A stretch of DNA of 64,000 nt from Pseudomonas mosselii (GCF_019823065.1 NZ_CP081966.1:4557501-4621500); one strand, 5' to 3'; shown: positions 16,892 to 25,562, numbered from the stretch's first letter. Numbers and translations: made by a program. Notes: generated by a model not told the origin, from the sequence alone.

Positions 16892-17174
16892 AGCGCGTTA
16901 CCTCACGTCGGGTGGCTCTTCTGGCGGAAATGATGCGGATCACATCACCCTGCCGTTCGGTGTAGGCGACCAGGCTGACCCAGGCATTGATCCAGCCCAT
17001 GCCGATCCAGCGTGCCTCCGGGTACTCGAATCGCTCATCGCGCAACGCCAGCATCGGCTGGCGGAACATCTCGGGCACGTCGTTGAAGTCGATACCGTGC
17101 TTGCGGATGTTGAGCAGGTTCTTTTCCTCGTCCCATTCAAATCGTACGGGACAATCGTATTTACAGCTGTACAT
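16866..17174 (-). CDS. brnT: BrnT-family toxin (ribonuclease)
   Basis: The 102-residue protein has the BrnT signature RFEWDEEKNLLNIRKHGIDF and the C-terminal RIISARRATRREVTRY. BrnT is a RelE-like ribonuclease of a type II toxin-antitoxin pair. AGGAG is six bases before the ATG. It has a short extra N-terminus (MYSCKYDCP) before the usual family start. Confidence 0.88.
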   Translation of the reverse strand: MYSCKYDCPVRFEWDEEKNLLNIRKHGIDFNDVPEMFRQPMLALRDERFEYPEARWIGMGWINAWVSLVAYTERQGDVIRIISARRATRREVTRYVETVHKL

Positions 17175-17288
17175 ACGCTACTCCTCCTTGACTGCACATG
17201 CCAGAGGAGTGTGGCGGGTAGGCGACAAAATGCCCGGGCTTGAACAGGGTTTGGGAAATGGGCTACGCGCCCTGGGGAAGGAGGTGAA

Positions 17289-17312
17289 GCAACCCGCCAC
17301 CGTTGCAGTGGC
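17289..17312 (-). terminator. Possible terminator after the DEAD-box helicase gene
   Basis: An eight-base perfect stem (CCCGCCAC/GTGGCGGG) with an eight-base loop lies 21 bp beyond the helicase stop. The following T run is weak. Confidence 0.4.
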
Positions 17313-17332
17313 GGGCTCATTGCCGGTGATAT

Positions 17333-18658
17333 TTACTCAGCGGCTGGCTTGCGCTTTTTCAGTGGTGCCAGGCCGTCGGAGCTGGCCAGAGGCGCATTGG
17401 CCTTGGGCTTGGCGGTAGGCCTCTTCTTGGCGGCACCCTTCTTGTCGCCACCGGCCTTCTTCTCGACCTTTTTCTTCTTGCTGCCGGCTGCCTTGCCCGA
17501 GGCCTTGACCTTCTTCGGCCCGCTGTAGGTACCCTTGACCTCCTTGATGACGCGGCGCTCGAACTGCTGCTTGAGGTAGCGTTCGATGCTGGACATCAGG
17601 TTCCAGTCGTTGTGGGTGATCAGCGAGATCGCCAGGCCTTCGCCACCGGCACGGCCGGTGCGACCGATACGGTGCACGTACTCGTCACCGCTGCGAGGCA
17701 TGTCGAAGTTGATCACCAGGTCCAGGCCGTCGATGTCCAGGCCGCGAGCCGCGACGTCAGTGGCCACCAAGACCTTGGAGCCGCCATCCTTGAAGCGGTC
17801 GATGGCCAGCTTGCGGTCCTTCTGGTCCTTCTCGCCGTGCAGGACGAAAGCCTTGACCTCCTTGGCCACCAGGTGTCCGTAGATACGGTCGGCCAGGGCA
17901 CGGGTGTTGGTGAAGATGATTGCCTTCTGGTAGGTCTCATTGGCCAGCAGCCACTGCACGATCTGCTCTTTGTGCTGGTCGTGGTCGGCGGTGATGATCT
18001 GCTGGCGGGTGCCTTCGGCCAGTTGCGAGACACTGTTGAGCATCAGGTGCTCGGGGTCCTTGAGCACTTTACCGATGATATCGCGAAGGGCCGCCCCGCC
18101 GGTGGTGGCCGAGAACAGCAGGGTCTGTTTGCGATTCTCGCACTCCTTGCACAGGCGCTCCATGTCTTCGGCGAAGCCCATGTCGAGCATGCGGTCGGCT
18201 TCGTCGAGGATCAGCACCTCCACGTGCGACAGGTCCAGGTTGCCAGCATTGAGCTGCTCGAGCAGACGGCCAGGGGTGCCGATCAGCACATCCGGCACCT
18301 TGCGCAGCATGGCGGCCTGTTCCTTGAAGTCTTCACCGCCGGTGACCAGGCCCGACTTGATGTAGGTGAACTGCGAGAACAGTTTCACTTGCTTGAGGGT
18401 TTGCTGGGCCAGCTCGCGGGTCGGCAGCAGGATCAGCGCACGGATCTCCACGCTCGGGCCGCTGCGGTCGACCAGGCGGTTGAGCAGCGGCAGCACGAAG
18501 GCGGCGGTCTTGCCGCTGCCGGTTTGCGCCGTCACCCGCAGGTCACGCCCTTGCAGGGCCAGGGGAATGGCCGCTGCCTGCACCGGCGTCGGCTCGACAA
18601 ATTTCAGCTCGGCCACGGCTTTGAGCAGGCGTTCGTGCAGGGCGAATTGGGAAAACAC
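17333..18658 (-). CDS. DEAD-box ATP-dependent RNA helicase
   Basis: The 441-residue protein carries the DEAD-box motifs in order: Q-motif with F..L, AQTGSGKT (I), PTRELA (Ia), DEADRMLDMGF (II), SAT (III), ARGLDIDGLDLVINFD (V) and HRIGRTGR (VI). A Lys/Ala-rich basic tail of about 70 residues follows, as in RhlE/SrmB-type helicases involved in ribosome assembly and cold adaptation. The GTG at 18658 (reading VFSQFALHERLL) is preferred because GAGG lies seven bases upstream and the family normally begins here. A longer upstream frame is not supported. Confidence 0.9.
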   Translation of the reverse strand: MFSQFALHERLLKAVAELKFVEPTPVQAAAIPLALQGRDLRVTAQTGSGKTAAFVLPLLNRLVDRSGPSVEIRALILLPTRELAQQTLKQVKLFSQFTYIKSGLVTGGEDFKEQAAMLRKVPDVLIGTPGRLLEQLNAGNLDLSHVEVLILDEADRMLDMGFAEDMERLCKECENRKQTLLFSATTGGAALRDIIGKVLKDPEHLMLNSVSQLAEGTRQQIITADHDQHKEQIVQWLLANETYQKAIIFTNTRALADRIYGHLVAKEVKAFVLHGEKDQKDRKLAIDRFKDGGSKVLVATDVAARGLDIDGLDLVINFDMPRSGDEYVHRIGRTGRAGGEGLAISLITHNDWNLMSSIERYLKQQFERRVIKEVKGTYSGPKKVKASGKAAGSKKKKVEKKAGGDKKGAAKKRPTAKPKANAPLASSDGLAPLKKRKPAAE

Positions 18659-18800
18659 GGGGTAACCTCGGGCAAGTGCGAAAAATTCAGTTGCATAGGG
18701 TAACGTTTTCCGTGGCCAGAACCGAATTTCTTTTGGCAACTTTGCGCCGATCCACGCTCTAATACCCCTTCATACCGCAACACAGACCGCTTTCACGCCC

Positions 18801-20093
18801 ATGGACATCCAACGCTTCTGGCGCGACGCCCTCGACCTCTGGGGCACGCTCGACCAACATCCGCTGCTGCATGCCGCCCTCGGCCTGATCGTGCTGCTGC
18901 TGGTCTCGCTGCTGATCGGCCGCCTCGCCCGCTTCCTGATCCTGCACTCCACCCGCCTGCTCGGCCGCCAACAGGCGCTCAGGTGGCTGGACGACCTGCG
19001 CCACAACAAAGTGTTCCACCGCCTGGCGCAGACCACCCCGTCGCTGGTGGTGCAGTTCGGCCTGAAGCTGGTGCCGGAGCTGTCGGCCACCACCCAGCAC
19101 TTCCTCGGCAACGTCGCCCTGGCGGTGACCCTGCTGTTCATGACCCGCGCCCTGTCCTGCCTGCTCGACGCGCTGCTGGACATCTACGCACGCACCGAGC
19201 ACGCCCGCACCCGCTCGATCAAGGGATACATGCAGCTGGCCAAGATGATGCTGTGGATCTTCGCCGCCATCGTCATCGTCGCCACCCTGATCGACCGCTC
19301 GCCGCTGTTGCTGCTGTCGGGCCTGGGCGCCATGTCGGCGGTGCTGCTGTTGGTATACAAGGACACCCTGTTGTCGTTCGTCGCCAGCGTGCAACTGACC
19401 AGCAACGACATGCTGCACGTCGGCGACTGGATCGAGATGCCCCAGGCCGGCGCCGATGGCGACGTGGTGGACATCACCCTGCACACGGTCAAGGTACAGA
19501 ACTTCGACAAGACCATCGTCTCGATCCCCACCTGGCGCCTGATGAGCGAGTCGTTCCGCAACTACCGCGGCATGCAGCAGTCCGGCGGGCGTCGGATCAA
19601 GCGCAGCCTGTTCATCGACGCCGCCGGCGTGCGCTTCCTCAGCCCGGACGAAGAACAGCGCCTGGGCCAGGTACGCCTGCTGGGCGACTACCTGGCGCAG
19701 AAGCGCCAGGAACTGCATCACTGGAACGAGGCCCTGGGCCCGGTGGCGGAGCTTTCGGCCAACCGCCGCAAGCTGACCAACATCGGTACCTTCCGCGCCT
19801 TCGCCCTGGCCTACCTGAAGAACCACCCCAACGTGCACCCGAACATGACCTGCATGGTCCGCCAGATGCAGACCACCGCCGAAGGCGTGCCGCTGGAGAT
19901 CTACTGCTTCACCACCACAACGGTATGGGCCGAATACGAGCGCATCCAGGGCGATATCTTCGACTACCTGCTGGCGGTGCTGCCGGAGTTCGGGCTGAGC
20001 CTGTATCAACAGCCGAGTGGCAATGACATGCGCGCGGGGCTGGCGGCCAGGCCGCCTTTGGTGACCTCGATGCGGGAGTTCGACGAAGCCTGA
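18801..20093 (+). CDS. MscS-family mechanosensitive channel (YbdG/MscM-like)
   Basis: The 430-residue protein has about five membrane segments and then the MscS pore and beta domain (LLSGLGAMSAVLLLVYKDTL, then DMLHVGDWIEMPQAGADGDV). The insertion after the beta domain and the overall length match the YbdG subgroup of osmotic-shock channels. It is transcribed divergently from the helicase gene and followed by a REP pair. Confidence 0.9.
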   Translation: MDIQRFWRDALDLWGTLDQHPLLHAALGLIVLLLVSLLIGRLARFLILHSTRLLGRQQALRWLDDLRHNKVFHRLAQTTPSLVVQFGLKLVPELSATTQHFLGNVALAVTLLFMTRALSCLLDALLDIYARTEHARTRSIKGYMQLAKMMLWIFAAIVIVATLIDRSPLLLLSGLGAMSAVLLLVYKDTLLSFVASVQLTSNDMLHVGDWIEMPQAGADGDVVDITLHTVKVQNFDKTIVSIPTWRLMSESFRNYRGMQQSGGRRIKRSLFIDAAGVRFLSPDEEQRLGQVRLLGDYLAQKRQELHHWNEALGPVAELSANRRKLTNIGTFRAFALAYLKNHPNVHPNMTCMVRQMQTTAEGVPLEIYCFTTTTVWAEYERIQGDIFDYLLAVLPEFGLSLYQQPSGNDMRAGLAARPPLVTSMREFDEA

Positions 20094-20104
20094 TCTTGGG
20101 TGTG

Positions 20105-20169
20105 CATGGGAGCGGGCTTGTCCCGCGAAAAGGCTGGCACGGCCATCGCGGGGCAAGCCCGCTCCCATG
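20105..20169. repeat. REP palindrome pair (BIME)
   Basis: Two inverted units (CATGGGAGCGGGCTTGTCCCGCG and CGCGGGGCAAGCCCGCTCCCATG) are separated by about 18 bp. It marks the boundary between the core-type channel gene and the phosphonate-type operon. Confidence 0.85.
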
Positions 20170-20279
20170 GATCGCTGACGAACGGAAAGTTTTTTCAGCT
20201 GCGCACAATGGCCTTGTGTTCTCACAAAGCGCAAAGAAACAATTAGTTACAAGTATTTCAGAATTATTAAACGCCGGCC

Positions 20280-20294
20280 TTCGAGAAATACGAA
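20280..20294 (+). promoter_or_regulatory. Candidate LysR-binding dyad upstream of the phosphonate-type operon
   Basis: TTCGAGAAATACGAA contains the LysR T-N11-A pattern with dyad symmetry. It lies 93 bp before the first gene, downstream of a weak promoter-like pair (TTAGTT, then TATTAA after 16 bp, near 20243-20270). The regulator could be the LysR protein encoded at 24678-25562. Confidence 0.35.
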
Positions 20295-20387
20295 TACCCG
20301 CCTCTCCCCGCTTCTCCTAACCTGCAGCGAACAGGTCGCCTCCAATGACAGGCGGCACGGTATCGGACAAAGGACTGCGAGCAAGCG

Positions 20388-21608
20388 ATGCGTCAGGACA
20401 TCTCCCTGGAAAAACCACTCGACGAACCGGACCGCAGCGATCCGGCCAACCGCCGCAAGGCACTGGCCGCCGGCAGCCTGGCCCATGGCGTGCACGATGG
20501 CCTCACCGACGTTATCTATGTGCTGCTGCCTATCTGGCAGGCCGCCTTCGGCCTGAGCTATGCCCAGGTCGGCCTGCTGCGCGGCGCCTACGCCGGGATG
20601 ATGGCCGGTTTCCAGTTGCTGGCCAGCCGCGGCGCGCGCAAATGGGGGCGCGAAACCCTGCTTGTCAGGGGCACCGCCCTGGCGGGCTTCGCCTACCTGC
20701 TGGCAGCCCAGGCCACGGACATCAATCTGCTGTTGCTGGCGCTGATGATCGGTGGCCTCGGCGCCAGCACCCAACACCCGCTGGCTTCGGCGCTGGTGTC
20801 CGACGCCTACGAGGGCAGCGGGCGGGTCAAGCAGGCGCTGGCCCAGTACAACTTCGCCGGGGATATCGGCAAAGCGATCATCCCTGGCCTGACCGGGCTG
20901 GTGCTGGTCTACATCTCCTGGCAGACCAACGCCACCCTGCTCGGCGTGCTCGGCATCGCCGCCGCCTTCGCCTTGTGGTGGCTGATGCCGAAGAACCAGG
21001 CCCACGAAACCGCCAGCAAGAAGACCAAGGTCGCCGACGCGACCGGCACGCCAGCCGGCCTGATGGCGCTGATCGCCACCGGCAGCATCGACAGCGGCGT
21101 GCGCATGGGCTTTTTGACCTTCCTGCCGTTCCTGCTGCAGAGCAAGGGCGCCAACACCGAGCACATCGGCCTGGCCCTGGCCCTGCTGTTCATCGGCGGC
21201 GCCTTCGGCAAGCTGTTCTGCGGCTACCTGGGCGCACGCCTGGGGCCGGTGCGCACGGTGATCTGCACGGAAGTGCTGACCGCGCTGCTGATCCTGCTGG
21301 CACTGGTATTACCCTTTGGCGCCCTGATGCTGGTGATGCCGCTGATCGGCGTGGCGCTGAACGGCACCTCGTCGGTACTTGGCGGCCTGGTTCCGGATTT
21401 CGCCCCACGGGACCGGCGCGACCGGGTATTCGCCTGGTTCTACACCGGCACAGTGGGTGGCGGCGCCCTCGCCCCGGTGCTGATCGGCGCGATATCCGAC
21501 CAGGCCGGCGTCACCGAGGGCCTGGTGGTGCTGGCCTGCGTGCTGCTGCTGACCTTGCCGCTGTGCCTGGTGATCTACAACGGCATGAAGGGCCTGCCAC
21601 GCCGCTGA
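20388..21608 (+). CDS. MFS exporter, fosmidomycin-resistance (Fsr)-like
   Basis: The 406-residue protein has 12 hydrophobic segments. The first (SLAHGVHDGLTDVIYVLLPIW) and the QHPLASALVSDAYEG region are characteristic of Fsr-type MFS pumps, which export the phosphonate fosmidomycin. It is the first gene of a four-gene operon ending in PEP mutase, so export of the phosphonate product (or self-resistance) is the natural role. Only a distant AAGGA precedes the ATG. Its stop is 43 bp before the aminotransferase start. Confidence 0.82.
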   Translation: MRQDISLEKPLDEPDRSDPANRRKALAAGSLAHGVHDGLTDVIYVLLPIWQAAFGLSYAQVGLLRGAYAGMMAGFQLLASRGARKWGRETLLVRGTALAGFAYLLAAQATDINLLLLALMIGGLGASTQHPLASALVSDAYEGSGRVKQALAQYNFAGDIGKAIIPGLTGLVLVYISWQTNATLLGVLGIAAAFALWWLMPKNQAHETASKKTKVADATGTPAGLMALIATGSIDSGVRMGFLTFLPFLLQSKGANTEHIGLALALLFIGGAFGKLFCGYLGARLGPVRTVICTEVLTALLILLALVLPFGALMLVMPLIGVALNGTSSVLGGLVPDFAPRDRRDRVFAWFYTGTVGGGALAPVLIGAISDQAGVTEGLVVLACVLLLTLPLCLVIYNGMKGLPRR

Positions 21609-21651
21609 TCCGCAATATCGGTCCAGATCAAGAACAACAAGGACGTCAACC

Positions 21652-22854
21652 ATGAGCAACGGACTGTCGCAACGATCCGCGCGTATCAGCGCGCCCGGCA
21701 CCTCGAGCATGCGCAGCAAGGCCAACGCCCTGCGTGACGCCGGCATCAAGGTCATCAACTTCGCCGCCGGCGAGCTGTCCAGCGACGCCGCTCCGGACAT
21801 GCGCCACGGCGCCATCGCGGCGGTCCACGAACAGTGGAACCGCTACACCCCGCCCCTGGGCAATCCGCGGCTGCGCCAAGCCCTGGCCAGCAGCGTCAGC
21901 CAGCGCCTGGGCGTCGACTACGGCGCCGATGAGATCGCCGTGTCCAGCGGTGCCAAGCAAGCCCTGTTCAACAGCGCCATGGTGCTGTTCGACCCGGGTG
22001 ATGAAGTGATCATACCGCGTCCTTACTGGGAAACCTTCCCCACCCAGGTCGAACTGGCCGGCGCCCGTCCGGTATTCGTCGACACCAAGGGCGACAACCA
22101 CAGCCTGCGCGCCGTGGCGGTCAAGGCCGCCCTGTCGCCGCGCAGCAAGGCGATCATCATCAACACCCCCAACAACCCCACTGGGGTGGTCTATGACCCG
22201 CGGGAACTGCTCGCCATCGGTGAACTGGCCCTGGAACACAAGCTCTGGGTGATCTTCGACGAGTGCTATCGCAGCCTGCTGCGCAATGGCCAGCAGCACC
22301 ACAACCTGGTCGCGCTGCTGCCCGAGCTCAAGGCCTCGACCATCATCATCGACTCGTTCTCCAAGAGCCAGGCAGTGACGGGCTGGCGCCTGGGCTATGC
22401 CTGTGCGCCGAAGGCAGTGGTCACGGCCATGCACAACCTGCAGGCCCACACCACCTCCAATCCCAGCAGCCTGGCCCAGTACGCGGCGCTCAACGCCCTG
22501 GATGGCGACGGCGCGCGGCAGTTCGGTGCCGAAGTCAATGCCCAGCTCGATCGGCAGCTGGCTGTCGCCACGGCGCTGCTCGGCAAGCTTGAGTCCATCC
22601 GTTTTTCGCCACCCCAGGGCGCGTTCTACCTCTACCTGGATATCGCCCGCCTGCTCGGCATGCGCTACCGGGGCGAGGCGATCCGCGACGCCAGCCACCT
22701 CTGCGAGCTGTTGCTGACCGAGGCGCGCATCGCCCTGGTGCCCGGCTGCAGCAATGGCGACCCGTGCGCCGTGCGGCTGTCCTATTCGGTAAGCCCGCAG
22801 GACCTCGAGGAGGGCCTGGGCCGCTTCACCGACTTTATCGCAACGCTTGCCTGA
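21652..22854 (+). CDS. PLP-dependent aminotransferase, class I/II
   Basis: The 400-residue fold-type I aminotransferase has NTPNNPTGVVYDP (about 171-183), the cofactor Asp in IFDECYRSLL, the PLP lysine K238 in DSFSKSQAVTGWRLGY and the C-terminal substrate Arg region (AVRLSYSVS). It resembles aspartate/aromatic aminotransferases. Beside PEP mutase its likely reaction is phosphonopyruvate to L-phosphonoalanine, which would pull the unfavourable mutase equilibrium forward. AAGGA lies eight bases before the ATG. The next gene starts 33 bp later. Confidence 0.85.
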   Translation: MSNGLSQRSARISAPGTSSMRSKANALRDAGIKVINFAAGELSSDAAPDMRHGAIAAVHEQWNRYTPPLGNPRLRQALASSVSQRLGVDYGADEIAVSSGAKQALFNSAMVLFDPGDEVIIPRPYWETFPTQVELAGARPVFVDTKGDNHSLRAVAVKAALSPRSKAIIINTPNNPTGVVYDPRELLAIGELALEHKLWVIFDECYRSLLRNGQQHHNLVALLPELKASTIIIDSFSKSQAVTGWRLGYACAPKAVVTAMHNLQAHTTSNPSSLAQYAALNALDGDGARQFGAEVNAQLDRQLAVATALLGKLESIRFSPPQGAFYLYLDIARLLGMRYRGEAIRDASHLCELLLTEARIALVPGCSNGDPCAVRLSYSVSPQDLEEGLGRFTDFIATLA

Positions 22855-22887
22855 CCCCGGACTTTCCACCACCCGCGAGAACATGAC

Positions 22888-23715
22888 ATGAAGAAAACGG
22901 ATTTCATGCTGTCATTCGTCGACCAGGCCCTGACCGATGTGCAGGACAAACGGCTGGCCAGCGCCCTGAAAAAAGGCTTCGAGGTACACGCCGACCTGCT
23001 GGAGGACTACCTCGATACCTACCAGCGCATCACCGCCAAACCCTGGTCACGGGAAAGCCTGTGCACCTTCTTCTGTGGCTGGCGCAGCCCGGACGGTGCC
23101 GCCCATGCGGTATCAAGCATCATCGTGCGCTTGCTGCAGGAGTCCGAGGCCATCGACGATCCCCAGGCCCGGCTGCTATTGCTGGACGCCGCCCGTCACT
23201 GCGGCGAGATCATCGTCGAGGACATCGGCCTGGGCGAAATGCACGGCCACCCGCACCATTCCAAGCTGTATGCGCGCATGGCCACCGCCATCTGCGGCTC
23301 GGAGGACTGGCGCCTGCAGGACCGCTACCTGAACCCGGTGACCAAGGAATTCTCCACCTGGGTGGGCAGCAAGCGTCCGCTCGCCCCGCAACTGGTCGAG
23401 GCCATCGAGATGATGGCGATGACCGAGTTGTTCAATACCGGGGAGTACAACGTGATGACGCCCCTGTGGAAGGACTGGCTCAAGGAGGCGCAAGGCAAGA
23501 CGCCGGGCGAGGCGCATCGCATCGCTTCGTTCCTCAGCGTGCATTGCGGCGCGGTCGAGGCGCAGCATTTCTTCCATGCCACCAGCGCCCTCGAACTCTA
23601 CTGCCGCGCCACCCGCCAGGCACTGGACCACGCACGCATCGAGGCACTGTCCTACGAATACGTGAAAAGAGCCTGCGAGCACCTGAACAAGATGGAGTCG
23701 GTGCTCGCCGCCTGA
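22888..23715 (+). CDS. Haem-oxygenase-like diiron oxidase (HDO family)
   Basis: The 275-residue, all-helical protein has HDO-type candidate metal ligands in sequence: E111/D112 and H123/H124 in the EDIGLGEMHGHPHHSKLY helix, E180 in MTELFNTGEY, then H219, E224 and H227 in FLSVHCGAVEAQHFFHA. HDO enzymes (UndA, SznF, BesC and FlcD types) use two iron ions and O2 for C-C cleavage, decarboxylation or N-oxidation. Its place between an aminotransferase and PEP mutase suggests a phosphonate amino acid substrate, which is inference. No binding site stronger than GAGAA precedes the ATG. Confidence 0.72.
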   Translation: MKKTDFMLSFVDQALTDVQDKRLASALKKGFEVHADLLEDYLDTYQRITAKPWSRESLCTFFCGWRSPDGAAHAVSSIIVRLLQESEAIDDPQARLLLLDAARHCGEIIVEDIGLGEMHGHPHHSKLYARMATAICGSEDWRLQDRYLNPVTKEFSTWVGSKRPLAPQLVEAIEMMAMTELFNTGEYNVMTPLWKDWLKEAQGKTPGEAHRIASFLSVHCGAVEAQHFFHATSALELYCRATRQALDHARIEALSYEYVKRACEHLNKMESVLAA

Positions 23716-23743
23716 CGAACACCTCACAACAGGGATGAGGCAT

Positions 23744-24634
23744 ATGAACGTGATCAAGCGTGACGCACGCATCGACCTGCGCCAGTTGTTCAGTGAAAAA
23801 GCCTGCCTGCGGGTACTCGAGGCACACAGCCCGATCTCGGCCATGCTGGCCAAGAGCGTGCGCCTCGGCGCCGGCGACACCAGCCTGGGCTACGATGCCA
23901 TCTGGTCCAGCTCGCTGACCGACTCGACCCAGCGCTGCCTGCCGGACATCGAGATCCTCTCGCCCAGCGACCGCCTGGAACGGCTGAACGAAATTCTCGC
24001 GGTCTGCGACCTGCCGCTGATCTACGACGCCGACACCGGCGGCAAGATCGAGCATTTCGCCATCCATGTGCAGTGGCTGGCCCGCGCCGGGGTGTCGGCG
24101 ATTGTCATCGAAGACAAATGCGGGCTGAAGAAAAACTCGCTGCTGGGCCTGAGCGTGCATCAGGAGCAGGAAACCGTCGAACTCTTCTGCGACAAGATCA
24201 GGGTCGGCACCCAGCATCGCCTGGAGGGTTCGATGATGATCTTCGCCCGCTGCGAGAGCCTGATCCTGGAAAAAGGCCTGGATGACGCCCTCGCACGCTG
24301 TCGCGCCTACACCGAGGCCGGCGCCGACGGCATCATGATCCACAGCCGCAAGAGCACGGGCGAGGAAATCCTCGAATTCGCCCGCCGCTTCAAGCAGACC
24401 CACCCGCACACACCCCTGGTCTGCGTGCCGACCAGCTACCCGCAACTGACCTTCTCGTGCCTGGCTGATGCCGGTTTCAATGCGGTGATCTACGCCAACC
24501 ACATGCTGCGCGGCGCCTACTCGGCCATGCGCCAGGTCGCCACCAGCATCCTCGAGCACGACCGGGCCTATGAGATCGAGCCGGCCTGCATGCCCATCGA
24601 TGAAATCCTCAGCCTGGTGCCCGGCACACGATGA
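23744..24634 (+). CDS. pepM: Phosphoenolpyruvate mutase
   Basis: The 296-residue TIM-barrel protein of the PEP mutase/isocitrate lyase superfamily has the PEP mutase signature EDKCGLKKNSLLG (from about residue 123; K125, N131, S132). The Mg2+ aspartates are in DADTGG (95-97), and MIHSRKSTGEEI and VPTSYPQ follow. It catalyses PEP to phosphonopyruvate, the entry step of nearly all known phosphonate biosynthesis. The ATG at 23744 is preferred over 23735 because AGGGA then has proper spacing. No cytidylyltransferase domain is fused, and no decarboxylase gene is adjacent. Confidence 0.92.
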   Translation: MNVIKRDARIDLRQLFSEKACLRVLEAHSPISAMLAKSVRLGAGDTSLGYDAIWSSSLTDSTQRCLPDIEILSPSDRLERLNEILAVCDLPLIYDADTGGKIEHFAIHVQWLARAGVSAIVIEDKCGLKKNSLLGLSVHQEQETVELFCDKIRVGTQHRLEGSMMIFARCESLILEKGLDDALARCRAYTEAGADGIMIHSRKSTGEEILEFARRFKQTHPHTPLVCVPTSYPQLTFSCLADAGFNAVIYANHMLRGAYSAMRQVATSILEHDRAYEIEPACMPIDEILSLVPGTR

Positions 24635-24644
24635 CCACCCCATC

Positions 24645-24667
24645 GGGGCCGCAGCGCGGCCCCTTTG
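24645..24667 (+). terminator. Terminator after the PEP mutase operon
   Basis: GGGGCCGC-AGC-GCGGCCCC is followed by TTT. The stem is strong but the T run is short. It lies between the convergent pepM and LysR genes. Confidence 0.6.
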
Positions 24668-24677
24668 CCAAGCTTGC

Positions 24678-25562
24678 TCAGGCGGCACTCAGGTAGGAAA
24701 CCAGCTCGGTGACATGCCGTGGCATGCGCTCGAAATGCCTGACCAGCATCATGTGCTGCTGGCGCGCCCAGGTTTCGTCGAGGCGTCGGGCCACCAGGCC
24801 ACAGCCATCGAGATAAGGCTGCACCGCCGCATCCGATGCGATACCGATACCGACTCCTTCGGCAATCATCCGGCATAGCGACTCGGCGCCGGACACCTTG
24901 ATCCTGAACTGGGCCGCGAGGCCATCGATATCGGCCTGCTGCTCGATCAGTCGGCACAGTGCACTGTCACTCGCCAACCCGACCTGGGGGTGGCGCAGCA
25001 CGTCGCCCAGGCGCAATGAGGCGCTGACGGCCAATGCGTGATGCCTGGGCAGCACCGCCACATAGTTGAGCACCGGCAGGGCGATCGAGGCACAACCCTC
25101 CACAGGGTCGCTGCCGAGCACCACGCCCATGTCGACGGCGCCCTCGCGAATGCCGCGAACGATATCCCCGGTCGTGCGTTGCTGCAGGTCGATGGCGACA
25201 TTGGCGTGATCGGCGAGATAGCGCACCAGCCGGCGCTGGGTCGACTCGAATGCGCTGAAGCCTGCGACATACATGCGCATGCTTGCTCCGTCAGGCTCTT
25301 CGCGGTGGTCGAATTCGGCCTTGAGCACTTCCAGCTGGCGCAGGATCTTGCGGGCATGGATCAACAACCGCTGACCTGCCAGGGTCAGCACCAGCCCTTT
25401 GTGCTGGCGATGAAAAAGCCCCTCGCCAAGCTCGGTTTCCATCGACTTGATGCGCATGCTGGCGGCCCCAGGCGAGAGGCATGCACGCTTGGCGCCCTGG
25501 GTCAGGCTGGGGGACTCGGCGATCTTGATGAACAGTTTCAGGTCGGTCAGGTCAAGGTTCAC
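24678..25562 (-). CDS. LysR-family regulator convergent to the phosphonate-type operon
   Basis: The 294-residue LysR protein has an N-terminal winged HTH (LKLFIKIAESPSLTQGAKRACLSPG in two parts) and the usual effector domain. It starts with GTG, with AAGGAAGAG upstream. Its stop faces that of pepM. Because it is not divergent from the operon, control of the operon is plausible but unproven. Confidence 0.85.
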   Translation of the reverse strand: MNLDLTDLKLFIKIAESPSLTQGAKRACLSPGAASMRIKSMETELGEGLFHRQHKGLVLTLAGQRLLIHARKILRQLEVLKAEFDHREEPDGASMRMYVAGFSAFESTQRRLVRYLADHANVAIDLQQRTTGDIVRGIREGAVDMGVVLGSDPVEGCASIALPVLNYVAVLPRHHALAVSASLRLGDVLRHPQVGLASDSALCRLIEQQADIDGLAAQFRIKVSGAESLCRMIAEGVGIGIASDAAVQPYLDGCGLVARRLDETWARQQHMMLVRHFERMPRHVTELVSYLSAA

